Notes: generated from the sequence alone by a model not told the origin. A stretch of DNA of 9,321 nt from Succinivibrio sp. (GCA_017959135.1 JAGDBH010000322.1:1-9321); one strand, 5' to 3'. Counted from the stretch's first letter, positions 1-7,137 are shown. Numbers and translations are program-made.

Positions 1-795
1 TATACCGCCGCTGTTAATGATGTTATCTGCTCGTCCTATAACCGTGAAAGAATTATCAGGATTAAATTCAACAATGTCGTTGGTCTTGAGGGATTCCACT
101 CCAATATAGGGAGCATCAATCACCAGAGTATCATCCTCAGCCTTATGCAGGCTTACACCTTCAAAAGGAACATATCCACAGGCAGAATCTGCATTTACAC
201 GTTTTAGAGCAATGTGAGAAATAGTCTCCGTCATGCCGTAGGTTGACCATATACGATTTTTTGACTGCATCAGTTCTGCTTTTAAGGAACTGTTCACGGC
301 ACCGCCACCGATAATCAGCTCTCTGATATTAAACAGAATATTTCTTTCAGCTTCTGATTCAAGTGATGAAAATACCTGAGCCGGAGTCATTGCAGCAAAA
401 TATGGAGCCTTTGTAAGACCCAGAAGCGGATGTGATGAAGGATTTACCGCCACAAGCTTAAGCTTTCTTGCCATTGCTCTTACTACAACCATCTTTGCCC
501 CAATAAACTTCAGAGGCATACACAGAAGAGTTGAAGCCCCCTCAGGAATATTAAGGTATGAACAGGTCATATGAGCACTGTTCAGCATATACTCCTTTTT
601 AAGTTTCAGCTCTTTAGGTTCTCCTGTAGAGCCTGAGCTGAACACACTGATTGTCTCAGAATCAGAGATAAAATCCTCATACAGAGCATTTATCTCTGAT
701 TTGAAATCCTTACTGAGAATCTCATCGGAGTCGTTTTTCAGATAGCCTTCCGCAAAACTTAATGAAAAGCTTTCTTTAGATTTATTCTCTTTCAT
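1..795 (-). CDS. menE: o-succinylbenzoate-CoA ligase MenE, short type, C-terminus cut by window edge
   Basis: This enzyme activates o-succinylbenzoate with ATP and CoA in the cytoplasm, giving the thioester that MenB cyclises in menaquinone synthesis. The first 265 residues are visible. The adenylate-forming P-loop motif SSGSTGEPK is at residues 53-61, a GGGA segment at 163-166, the A5 motif YGMTET at 186-191, and an A8-like GRADNIINSGG at 254-264. Only about 52 residues precede the P-loop, against roughly 140 or more in the E. coli enzyme, so this is the short-N-terminus form that I associate with Bacteroidetes MenE of about 350 residues. The frame is open to the window edge, and I infer that about 90 residues are missing. 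The ATG overlaps the menB stop by one base (TAATG). No Shine-Dalgarno is visible, so translation is probably coupled to menB. Another acyl-CoA synthetase is the alternative, but the men context makes MenE much more likely. Confidence 0.9.
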   Translation of the reverse strand, partial: MKENKSKESFSLSFAEGYLKNDSDEILSKDFKSEINALYEDFISDSETISVFSSGSTGEPKELKLKKEYMLNSAHMTCSYLNIPEGASTLLCMPLKFIGAKMVVVRAMARKLKLVAVNPSSHPLLGLTKAPYFAAMTPAQVFSSLESEAERNILFNIRELIIGGGAVNSSLKAELMQSKNRIWSTYGMTETISHIALKRVNADSACGYVPFEGVSLHKAEDDTLVIDAPYIGVESLKTNDIVEFNPDNSFTVIGRADNIINSGGI

Positions 796-1610
796 TATGG
801 AAGGTTGTTAAGTTTGCTGAAATTTGGTTTTCTCTTCTCCAAGAAGGCTTTTCCTCCCTCCTGAGCCTCATCGGTCATGTAATAAAGCATGGTTGCATCA
901 CCGGCAAGCTCCTGAATACCAGCCTGACCGTCAAGTTCAGCGTTTAGACCAGCCTTGATCATACGCAGAGCTAAAGGACTTAACTCCATCATTCTCTGAG
1001 CCCATTCAACAGTGGTATTCTCAAGCTCTTCAACTGGAACCACGGTGTTTACAAGTCCCATCTCCAAAGCTTCCTTGGCACTGTACTGACGGCACAGGAA
1101 CCAGATTTCACGGGCTTTCTTCTGACCAACAACACGAGCCAGATATGAAGAACCAAAGCCAGCATCAAAACTGCCTACCTTTGGACCGGTCTGACCGAAA
1201 ATAGCAGTTTCTGAGGCAATAGACAGATCACATACAACATGAAGAACGTGACCGCCACCGATTGCAAAACCGTTAACCATTGCAATTACAGGCTTTGGAA
1301 GTGATCTGATCTGCTTTTGCACATCAAGTACATTCAGTCTAGGAACACCCTTTCCATCAACATAACCACCACGGCCCTTATAGTTCATGTCACCGCCTGC
1401 ACAGAAAGCCTTATCGCCGGCACCTGTCAGCACAACCACACGAACATCGGCACATTCGCGGCAGTAATATAGAGCATCACTCATCTCAGCTACAGTCAGA
1501 GGAGTAAATGCATTTCTGTAACGAGGACGATTGATGGTTATACGGGCAATACCCTCGTAAAAATCAAACAGAATCTCTTCGTAGTCTTTAATCTTTGTCC
1601 ACTGACGCAT
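795..1610 (-). CDS. menB: 1,4-dihydroxy-2-naphthoyl-CoA synthase MenB
   Basis: A crotonase-fold cytoplasmic enzyme that performs the Dieckmann-type ring closure of o-succinylbenzoyl-CoA to 1,4-dihydroxy-2-naphthoyl-CoA in menaquinone synthesis. The protein has 271 residues (E. coli 285) and aligns to it with an offset of about 14. The CoA and oxyanion-hole segments are FCAGGD (69-74) and NGFAIGGGH (113-121). The catalytic Asp is D149 in GSFDAG and the C-terminal active-site Tyr is Y244. G142 in QTGPKVG and W170 in REIWFLCRQ match the E. coli bicarbonate-site residues Gly156 and Trp184, so this is the bicarbonate-dependent class rather than the mycobacterial class with Asp at that position. 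The start is supported by GAGAGG nine bases upstream of the ATG. The gene start overlaps the end of menI by 23 bp, and the stop overlaps the menE start. The sequence resembles Bacteroidetes MenB strongly (from memory). Confidence 0.96.
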   Translation of the reverse strand: MRQWTKIKDYEEILFDFYEGIARITINRPRYRNAFTPLTVAEMSDALYYCRECADVRVVVLTGAGDKAFCAGGDMNYKGRGGYVDGKGVPRLNVLDVQKQIRSLPKPVIAMVNGFAIGGGHVLHVVCDLSIASETAIFGQTGPKVGSFDAGFGSSYLARVVGQKKAREIWFLCRQYSAKEALEMGLVNTVVPVEELENTTVEWAQRMMELSPLALRMIKAGLNAELDGQAGIQELAGDATMLYYMTDEAQEGGKAFLEKRKPNFSKLNNLP

Positions 1611-2037
1611 TAGTGATAGCCTCTCTTAATTTATGTGTATCTTTGATAATCAAATTGGTCATTCTGATAGTAGATAAAAGCTGCTCTTTTTCATTGAATA
1701 CATCTACATTCCAGATATGAATGGTTTTTCCTATTTTTACAGGAGTTGCTACAGCATGAACCTCTGAGTTGAAAAAGCCCGGAGCCACATGGTTTGCAGA
1801 TACGCATGAGCCCACTGGAATCATATCAGCATCGCACAGTTCAAATGAAGCAAATCCGGCCAGATTCTCAGCAAGAGCAATGCTTGCACCTCCGTTCAGA
1901 AGGCCGAAGATCTGACAGGTTCTGTTATCAACCGGCATGGTAGCCTTATAAACTCCATTCTCATCCTTGAACATTTTTATACCAAGGGCTTCAACCATGG
2001 TACTTTTCAGATGAGGAGACATTTTTTCCCCGCTCAT
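1588..2037 (-). CDS. menI: Hotdog-fold 1,4-dihydroxy-2-naphthoyl-CoA thioesterase (MenI/YdiI-like)
   Basis: A PaaI-family hotdog thioesterase of 149 residues, expected to hydrolyse 1,4-dihydroxy-2-naphthoyl-CoA released by MenB. It aligns to E. coli YdiI through TMPVDNRT (33-40), FGLLNGGAS (44-52), LAENLA (55-60) and ANHV (81-84). The catalytic Glu63 of YdiI corresponds to E57, Gln48 to Q42 and His89 to H83. The usual His of the HGG motif (YdiI His54) is Asn48 here. Position directly before menB, with a 23-bp overlap, supports the menaquinone role over a general acyl-CoA thioesterase. Two starts are possible: M1, with GGAG ten bases upstream, or M6 at 2022, with GGGGA about five bases upstream. 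Comparison with YdiI does not settle it. The gene starts 50 nt after the helicase stop, and no convincing promoter or terminator is visible between them. Confidence 0.85.
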   Translation of the reverse strand: MSGEKMSPHLKSTMVEALGIKMFKDENGVYKATMPVDNRTCQIFGLLNGGASIALAENLAGFASFELCDADMIPVGSCVSANHVAPGFFNSEVHAVATPVKIGKTIHIWNVDVFNEKEQLLSTIRMTNLIIKDTHKLREAITNASVDKD

Positions 2038-2087
2038 AGATAAGAAACTCCAAAAAAAATATAAATCCTACAGTTATCTTAATTGTA

Positions 2088-4274
2088 TTAAGACAATTCT
2101 TTTCTCAGTACTGAGAAGAATTCCAGAGCCCCGTCGATATCAAGTTCGCTATGGGCAAAGGACATTCTCTTTAAATCCATTGAAATATAGCTGTCATGCT
2201 TTTCCCGATCCAGATTATTTACCTTTTTAATCAGATCGGTTCCACTTATATTCTCATAATTAAGAATATTATAAACAGCAACCTTCAGACTGTCTTTAGG
2301 TGTATAGGCAAGCTCAATATGTGATTTATATGCGGATGCATCAATTGATTCCTTTTTAAGCATCAGCACAATGGTCCTGATTACCTTGTCTCCCTGCCAT
2401 GGGAAAAGCGCGATTCCGGTAGGACCGTCATAAATATGTGATTTGCCAAGCTGCATACGTTCAAACTGTTCTATTCCCAGCTGAACATGTTTTGCTGCGA
2501 CCTTATTCAGATATACAGGGATTTTCTTGTTTCTGTATATCTCATACATTCTCTTTCTGACCTCATTATGAATATGACCGGCGCTGCCGTTCATCTGCAA
2601 AGGCTGTGCATCATGAGGATAGGCCTTTACACCGATAAGATGTCTCTCCTGAGAGAAGAAATTAACCTTCCAGCCACGTCCTGCAAAAAGGAAGGTATCA
2701 CCTATAATCAGATCCTGAGATAGAGGAATGGTTCCAATCTGATGGCCTTCATGTTCAATTGTGAATTCCTTAGGAGTATCAAATGCGGCGTAGAAATTCC
2801 AGTTTGATACGATTTTCTCACCTTCAAGGCCTAATGCCAGAGAACCATCATTTAGCTGAACTATCAGATCCTTTTCACCAAGACATTTTAAAAACTGCAT
2901 ATAAATCTTTGGTGTACATAGAGAGAAAGGACCGCTCTTGCACAGAAGCTCATGCAGAGCCTTGGCACTGACACTTCCATAGGAAGCGATTACAGACAGA
3001 GTCTGCTGCAGCAGTGTTGAAAATGCGTACTCATGCTCTAAAGGAGGCTCATACCATCTCTCTAAAAGTAGCTCTATCATGGCAACAGTCATTACGGTAT
3101 CTTCGTAAAGCTCTGTTTTTCTGGTATCAGTCAGAGCCTCAGGAATAAATACTCTTAAAATAGCATTGTGCTCACGGCGGCCAGCTCTTCCAAGACGCTG
3201 ACGCAGTGAGGCAACTGTAATAGGATGCTCCACCTGGGCAATTGATGAAACATCGGAAATATCAATGCCTAACTCCAGCGTTGCAGTACAGATTGCGGTT
3301 GTTGGCCATCTACCCTCCTGCAGACGATACTCAAGACTTTCTCTGAGTTCCTTTGAAAGAGAGCCATGATGAGGGAAAAACTCGTTAGGAACAAATTTGC
3401 TCTTACTCTTCTGCTCAAGCTTTCCTGCAAGAGTTTCAGTGCAGAATCTTGAGTTACAGAACACCAGATTTGTAGAGCCGCGCAGAAGTCTGAAAATATC
3501 ATCTGAAATGGCGTCAAACTCCTTAGGCAGAACTTTACCTTCAAGCTCAGGATTATCAAGGGCAATATGATCATAGCCCTTAATCTGTACGGAGAGCTTA
3601 TCCTCACTGCTCTTGGCTGCAGTAATAACCTCGCATGGAATAGAAGAATTAGGTCGCAGATAAGACATAACGCCATGGGCATCCGAGAAGGTTGCTGACA
3701 GCGCAACTCTGGTTACTCGTTTACCGATAAGGTTCTCTATTCGATGCAGCTGAGACTGCAGCTGATAGCCACGCTGAGAGCCCATAAATGCATGAAATTC
3801 ATCGATAATCACGTAATAAAGATTCTTCATCGATGACTCTATCCAGCTTTTATGGTTGATCAGAAGAGATTCAAGTGACTCCGGTGTTGTCAGAATAATT
3901 CCTTCAGGCTCATCTAATACTCTGTTTTTCTTGGAAATTGAAACATCTCCATGCCATGGAGTAACATTGATTTTCAGAAATTCAGTCATCTCATCAAGAC
4001 GACGATACTGATCGTTAATCAGAGCCTTAAGAGGACTGATGTAAAGAATTCTGATTCCGTGCAGATCCTTGGAATTCTGAATTGAAGTCAAAGCAGGCAG
4101 AAAGGCCGCTTCAGTTTTACCACTGGCAGTTGAGGCAGAAATAATTACATCATTTTTTCTTTCAAGGATAGGCTTGATTGATTTTTCCTGAATAGGAAGA
4201 AGCGACTGCCAGCCCTTTTTAAACATCCATCTTTTAAGATCAATATCAAGCAGATTTATAGAATCATTTTCCAT
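2088..4274 (-). CDS. Lhr-like SF2 DEAD/DEAH helicase, BrxHI/SngC-like
   Basis: A 728-residue superfamily 2 helicase. The Q motif is LLPIQ (25-29), motif I ASTASGKT (47-54), Ia ISPLKAL (79-85), Ib TTPESL (129-134), II DEFH (158-161), III SAT (193-195), IV LVFCNSR (270-276), V ATLELGIDISD (331-341) and VI QRLGRAGRR (359-367). The PLKALINDQ and RLGRAGRR forms and the winged-helix-like region around 415-500 mark it as Lhr-like. Motif II is DEFH, where Lhr proteins often have DEVH. The C-terminal 230 residues have no motif I recognise. The partner ATPase 109 nt upstream belongs to the BrxD/SngB family, so the pair matches BrxHI-BrxD of type 2 BREX and SngC-SngB of Shango, both anti-phage systems. 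The DNA or RNA substrate is unknown. AAAGG eight bases upstream supports the start. A general repair Lhr helicase is less likely given this neighbour. Confidence 0.85.
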   Translation of the reverse strand: MENDSINLLDIDLKRWMFKKGWQSLLPIQEKSIKPILERKNDVIISASTASGKTEAAFLPALTSIQNSKDLHGIRILYISPLKALINDQYRRLDEMTEFLKINVTPWHGDVSISKKNRVLDEPEGIILTTPESLESLLINHKSWIESSMKNLYYVIIDEFHAFMGSQRGYQLQSQLHRIENLIGKRVTRVALSATFSDAHGVMSYLRPNSSIPCEVITAAKSSEDKLSVQIKGYDHIALDNPELEGKVLPKEFDAISDDIFRLLRGSTNLVFCNSRFCTETLAGKLEQKSKSKFVPNEFFPHHGSLSKELRESLEYRLQEGRWPTTAICTATLELGIDISDVSSIAQVEHPITVASLRQRLGRAGRREHNAILRVFIPEALTDTRKTELYEDTVMTVAMIELLLERWYEPPLEHEYAFSTLLQQTLSVIASYGSVSAKALHELLCKSGPFSLCTPKIYMQFLKCLGEKDLIVQLNDGSLALGLEGEKIVSNWNFYAAFDTPKEFTIEHEGHQIGTIPLSQDLIIGDTFLFAGRGWKVNFFSQERHLIGVKAYPHDAQPLQMNGSAGHIHNEVRKRMYEIYRNKKIPVYLNKVAAKHVQLGIEQFERMQLGKSHIYDGPTGIALFPWQGDKVIRTIVLMLKKESIDASAYKSHIELAYTPKDSLKVAVYNILNYENISGTDLIKKVNNLDREKHDSYISMDLKRMSFAHSELDIDGALEFFSVLRKELS

Positions 4275-4306
4275 GGAAAATACCTTTAAATGGATGTCTG
4301 ATGGTA

Positions 4307-4334
4307 AGAACTCTCCTCTGAGGAGAGTTTCTTA
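4307..4334 (-). repeat. Strong intercistronic hairpin between ATPase and helicase genes
   Basis: An inverted repeat lies in the 109-bp gap between the ATPase stop and the helicase start. The core arms AACTCTCCTC and GAGGAGAGTT pair perfectly around a single central base, so the apex would open into a small loop. A further AAG/CTT extends the stem past one bulged A. No U-tract follows on the minus strand, so it does not look like a normal intrinsic terminator. An mRNA stability or processing element, an attenuator, or a protein-binding operator are all possible. It ends about 33 nt before the helicase ATG. Confidence 0.6.
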
Positions 4335-4383
4335 AATGAATAACAGGTACTGAGGCCAGACCTGAAGAAGTTAAACCGCGAAA

Positions 4384-5730
4384 CTACAGAGTAAATGATG
4401 TTAAATCATCGTCATCTTCAGACTCTTCAATATCCTTCTTTTCAGAAGACTCTTTTGCAGGATCTGTTTCAATAGATACCAGTGATGAATCAGTCTCAGA
4501 TTCAATAGAAATATTTCCAATCAGAGTCTTCCAGTTAAGTTCAGGATTCTGCTCCAGGATTGAAAGCAGATCTACAAAGGCCTTAATTGTATTACGTGGA
4601 GTTCTGAAATAAGCGTCACCGATATTCTGTGAACAGTGCTCTAAGAATGCTGTAAGAGCTTCATCAGGAAGAATATAGTTTTCCTTCTTACCGTTAGCAA
4701 AAACATTTCTGATGTTGCACAGCAGAACATAAATCTCCTCAGGAGAAAGGTTCTGCAGAATCAGAATTGGGCTGTTATAGTCAACAACGTTGGCAATCTG
4801 TGCAAAAGTGTTCTCTGCAAGACGAGAATGCAGAGCTTCATATGAATACAGACCTTTGCGCTGATCCATCAGGAACTCTGGGGTACCTCCAAACAGGAAG
4901 CCGATAGACTGAGCAGAGCCCTGGAAACAGTCATTAAGAATTCTTAAAACCTGTTCGTAATTTGAATTTCTGGCTCTCTGTGATGGAAGCTTATACAGAT
5001 TAACAACCTCATCAAGATTTACCAGTAGGCCCTTATATCCTGCCTGGGTTACAAACCTGCCAAGAAGCTTAATATGATCATAGACATTATGATCCTCAAC
5101 AATAGCTCTTACTCCAAGGTCTCGTTTTGCATCTGCCTTTGAAGTATATTCACCGCGAAGATAACGGATAGCGTTGTTCTTCAGATCATCATTATTCTCG
5201 TTGTATGCCTTCCAGTAGGTTGCAATCACCTGAGCAAAATCATAACCGTCAACAAGCTCGGATAGAGAGTTCAGTTTCTCTTTGATCACCAGCTCAACAT
5301 CTCTGCCCTGCTCATCAGCAATACGACGCTGCTCGGTAATGAATTTCTCAACAAGAGGAACCATGGCGTTTCCTTCAGGATGAGCTCTGGTAGACAGATT
5401 TCTTGCAAGCTCCTTATAAAGATTGCGAGACTGTCCGGTTGAAGCAAACAGTCTTCTGTCAGGAGATAAATCCGCATTAACAACAACAAGACCTTTCTCC
5501 AGAGCAATATATCTTACAAGCTGAAGAAAGAAAGACTTACCGGCACCGAAATCACCGATAACAATACGAAAAGCACTGCCCTGATCTGCAATATTATCAA
5601 GATCTTTTATAAGAGCTTTAACCTCATTAACTCTACCGACCTGAATATACTCAAGTCCGATTCTAGGTGTCACACCGGCACGAAGAGACTGAATAATTGC
5701 AGATCTTTCACGAGGTCTGATGTTTGCCAT
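4384..5730 (-). CDS. P-loop ATPase, DUF2791/BrxD/SngB-like defence ATP-binding protein
   Basis: A 448-residue AAA-type ATPase. The N-terminal segment has IGLEYIQVGR (24-33) and the Walker A motif is GDFGAGKS (59-66). Walker B is LLVNLDE (235-241), followed by a sensor-like FLFGGTPEF (278-286) and a conserved RTPRNTIKAFVDLL (376-389) that may hold a sensor-2 or finger arginine. This arrangement matches the DUF2791 family that contains BrxD of type 2 BREX and SngB of Shango. In those systems it is paired with an Lhr-like helicase, as here. The last 20 or so residues are highly acidic (EESEDDDDLTSF), possibly a protein- or DNA-mimicking contact tail. AGGAG nine bases upstream supports the start. 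It is the first gene of its transcript, behind its own promoter. No TerB-domain gene lies upstream, where Shango normally has sngA. Family assignment is from memory of motifs; defence activity is inferred. Confidence 0.8.
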   Translation of the reverse strand: MANIRPRERSAIIQSLRAGVTPRIGLEYIQVGRVNEVKALIKDLDNIADQGSAFRIVIGDFGAGKSFFLQLVRYIALEKGLVVVNADLSPDRRLFASTGQSRNLYKELARNLSTRAHPEGNAMVPLVEKFITEQRRIADEQGRDVELVIKEKLNSLSELVDGYDFAQVIATYWKAYNENNDDLKNNAIRYLRGEYTSKADAKRDLGVRAIVEDHNVYDHIKLLGRFVTQAGYKGLLVNLDEVVNLYKLPSQRARNSNYEQVLRILNDCFQGSAQSIGFLFGGTPEFLMDQRKGLYSYEALHSRLAENTFAQIANVVDYNSPILILQNLSPEEIYVLLCNIRNVFANGKKENYILPDEALTAFLEHCSQNIGDAYFRTPRNTIKAFVDLLSILEQNPELNWKTLIGNISIESETDSSLVSIETDPAKESSEKKDIEESEDDDDLTSFTL

Positions 5731-5764
5731 GATATAAAGCTCCTAAATTTTAAGTGAACTGATC

Positions 5765-5776
5765 ATTATATACCAT
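5765..5776 (-). promoter_or_regulatory. Extended -10 promoter of the ATPase/helicase unit
   Basis: On the minus strand TGGTATATAAT, followed by GATC, gives a TGn extended -10 element about 35 nt before the ATPase ATG. No good -35 box is present at 17 bp, as expected when an extended -10 carries recognition. The position between the upstream gene's terminator and the ATPase start fits. Basal transcription would continue through the helicase. Confidence 0.5.
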
Positions 5777-5830
5777 GATTTATGTTGCAGCGGAGGATAT
5801 TTCAGAAATATTACTATCAGGAAATCTAAG

Positions 5831-5867
5831 AAAAAAAATCTTTTAAGAAAATTATTCTTAAAAGATT
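5831..5867 (-). terminator. Intrinsic terminator after the lipoprotein gene
   Basis: A perfect 13-bp stem (5837-5849 with 5855-5867, arm AATCTTTTAAGAA) and a 5-nt loop are followed on the minus strand by an uninterrupted T-tract from 5838 down to 5831, partly shared with the stem. The stem is AT-rich but long. It lies about 100 nt beyond the lipoprotein stop and isolates the ATPase gene from that transcript. The opposite strand lacks a U-tract, so it reads as a minus-strand terminator. Confidence 0.8.
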
Positions 5868-5966
5868 ATAAAAATTCCAAACTGGAATAAGTACACGTTA
5901 GAAATATGAAAATTTTAGGAACCTAGCCTGACGGGCTTAGATTCCGTTAAATTCAGGATTAAAACT

Positions 5967-6737
5967 TTAAATATCAAAGGAATGGTATTTCTCAGTATCA
6001 AAGAATTCAGTAGTTGAATGTCTTACTGCATCCTTTAACTTTTTAGATACGGCTCTGGAAAAGGCTTTTTTCAGAATATCTCTTCCGGTTACCTTTGGAT
6101 TGGAGGTTGATGTCATTGTATAAATGACAGTTCCGTCTGAATAAACCTCTGTAAATTCATTTACAAACTTGTTTGTTGCCAGATCCTGATAGCTGAGTCT
6201 GCAGATCTTTGACTGCTCTCCCTTCAGTAGTGAAGGAGGAACTATGATATTGATATTGGAATGCCTTGTAGATCTTGTTACAAGCTCTCTGCAGAAACTG
6301 TCATGAGAATAATCAATGTCAGAATACTTCTTTTCATACTCAACAGCTGCAGTATATTTCAGAGAATCATTCAGAAGAGTAACAGATTCCTTTGGAGCCT
6401 CAGCCTCATCATCTGCACGGGTTTTAAGAACACCGATGAAACCTTGCTGAACCCAGAGATTCATGTCCTCACTATCAATCATTTCGTCTTCAAAATAGAC
6501 GTTGACATCATACTGGTCAGGATTAACTGAAGAATACTTCTGAGTCAGAATCTTTCTTTTCTCTTCCTTCTCCATTTGTCTGACAGCTCTGGCAACCTTT
6601 GCTTTTTCATATAGAGAAAGTCCGTCAGAAGATTTATGAGAGGTTGAACTTTCAGATGTTTGTTCTTTTGTACATCCTGCGAGAGTAACCGCAGACATCA
6701 TTGCAAGAAAAGCGATAAGTAATTTAGATGATTTCAT
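5967..6737 (-). CDS. Predicted outer-membrane lipoprotein of unknown function
   Basis: A 256-residue protein I do not recognise. The N-terminus is a lipoprotein signal peptide: KSSK, a hydrophobic stretch to residue 20, and a lipobox LAGC with the lipidated cysteine at C22. Thr at +2 is compatible with sorting to the outer membrane. Residues 23-39 are a Ser/Thr-rich linker. Residues 41-65 are a highly charged, probably helical segment (EKAKVARAVRQMEKEEKRK). The rest is a mixed alpha/beta-looking domain with two further cysteines, C149 and C179, that could pair in the periplasm, and a basic stretch near 218-239. The start is set by the signal peptide; the ribosome site is weak (AGG about 13 bases upstream). 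A strong promoter and dyad lie upstream and a terminator lies downstream, so it is a single-gene transcript. Nothing links it to the defence pair except position. Confidence 0.75.
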   Translation of the reverse strand: MKSSKLLIAFLAMMSAVTLAGCTKEQTSESSTSHKSSDGLSLYEKAKVARAVRQMEKEEKRKILTQKYSSVNPDQYDVNVYFEDEMIDSEDMNLWVQQGFIGVLKTRADDEAEAPKESVTLLNDSLKYTAAVEYEKKYSDIDYSHDSFCRELVTRSTRHSNINIIVPPSLLKGEQSKICRLSYQDLATNKFVNEFTEVYSDGTVIYTMTSTSNPKVTGRDILKKAFSRAVSKKLKDAVRHSTTEFFDTEKYHSFDI

Positions 6738-6782
6738 TTATAGTGAATAACCTGGTCTTTTAATTTTTATTTTGTGAAATAT

Positions 6783-6811
6783 ATTAAATAACTTTTTGCG
6801 ACCTATGTCAA
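6783..6811 (-). promoter_or_regulatory. Sigma70 promoter of the lipoprotein gene
   Basis: On the minus strand a consensus -35 TTGACA (6811-6806) is separated by 17 bp from TTTAAT (6788-6783). The predicted transcription start is near 6776, leaving a leader of about 40 nt before the ATG at 6737. Perfect -35 and ideal spacing make this the best promoter in the window. Confidence 0.7.
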
Positions 6812-6832
6812 ATTATTAAACGACAAAAAGTT
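6790..6832. repeat. Inverted repeat straddling the lipoprotein promoter
   Basis: The arm AACTTTTTGCG at 6790-6800 and its near-perfect complement CGACAAAAAGTT at 6821-6832 differ by one inserted base and are separated by 20 bp. One arm sits in the -35/-10 spacer and the other just upstream of the -35, a placement expected for a repressor or activator operator. The regulator is unknown. AT-richness makes chance pairing possible. Confidence 0.4.
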
Positions 6833-6952
6833 AATATAACAAAAATATCATTTATTTATTGCCAAATTGTACTTAATTAGTGCAGATTCTTTTATTTTCA
6901 AGTCTTTAAGCAAGGGTTAAAGGGTAAAAAATGCACCAAAAAAGATAGTGTA

Positions 6953-6978
6953 ATGACATTTTTGCACAAAAATGTCAT
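6953..6978. repeat. Perfect 11-bp inverted repeat with GCAC loop
   Basis: ATGACATTTTT at 6953-6963 is exactly complementary to AAAAATGTCAT at 6968-6978, with a 4-nt loop. No U-tract follows immediately on either strand, so it is not a clear terminator. It lies about 215 bp from both flanking genes. It could be an operator for a dimeric regulator (TGACA...TGTCA half-sites) or a stem in an unrecognised transcript. Confidence 0.6.
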
Positions 6979-7107
6979 ATTTCTCTAACATTTCAGATTG
7001 ATTACAGAATTATTCACGATACCTTACACAACACAGATTCCTACACTGACGGAATAAACGTAGGGCATTGAAAAATAAGGATACGAAAGCTACTGAAAAT
7101 TTCAGAA

Positions 7108-7137
7108 ATAAAAAAGGTAACAATAAGAGTTACCTTT
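7108..7137 (-). terminator. Intrinsic terminator after the TctC-like gene
   Basis: A 9-bp stem, AAAGGTAAC (7113-7121) with GTTACCTTT (7129-7137), has a 7-nt loop. On the minus strand it is followed by TTTTTTATTT. It lies about 55 nt after the stop of the solute-binding protein gene. Confidence 0.85.

Noticed and set aside
2078..2092. Inverted repeat CTTAATTGTATTAAG at the helicase stop codon
   Set aside because: The stem is only 6 bp, AT-rich and lacks a U-tract, so it is not a credible terminator between the helicase and menI.
2487..3706. Plus-strand open frames of 78 and 62 codons and a second minus-strand frame of 145 codons within the helicase gene
   Set aside because: They overlap the helicase, whose motifs are intact throughout, and have no recognisable protein features.
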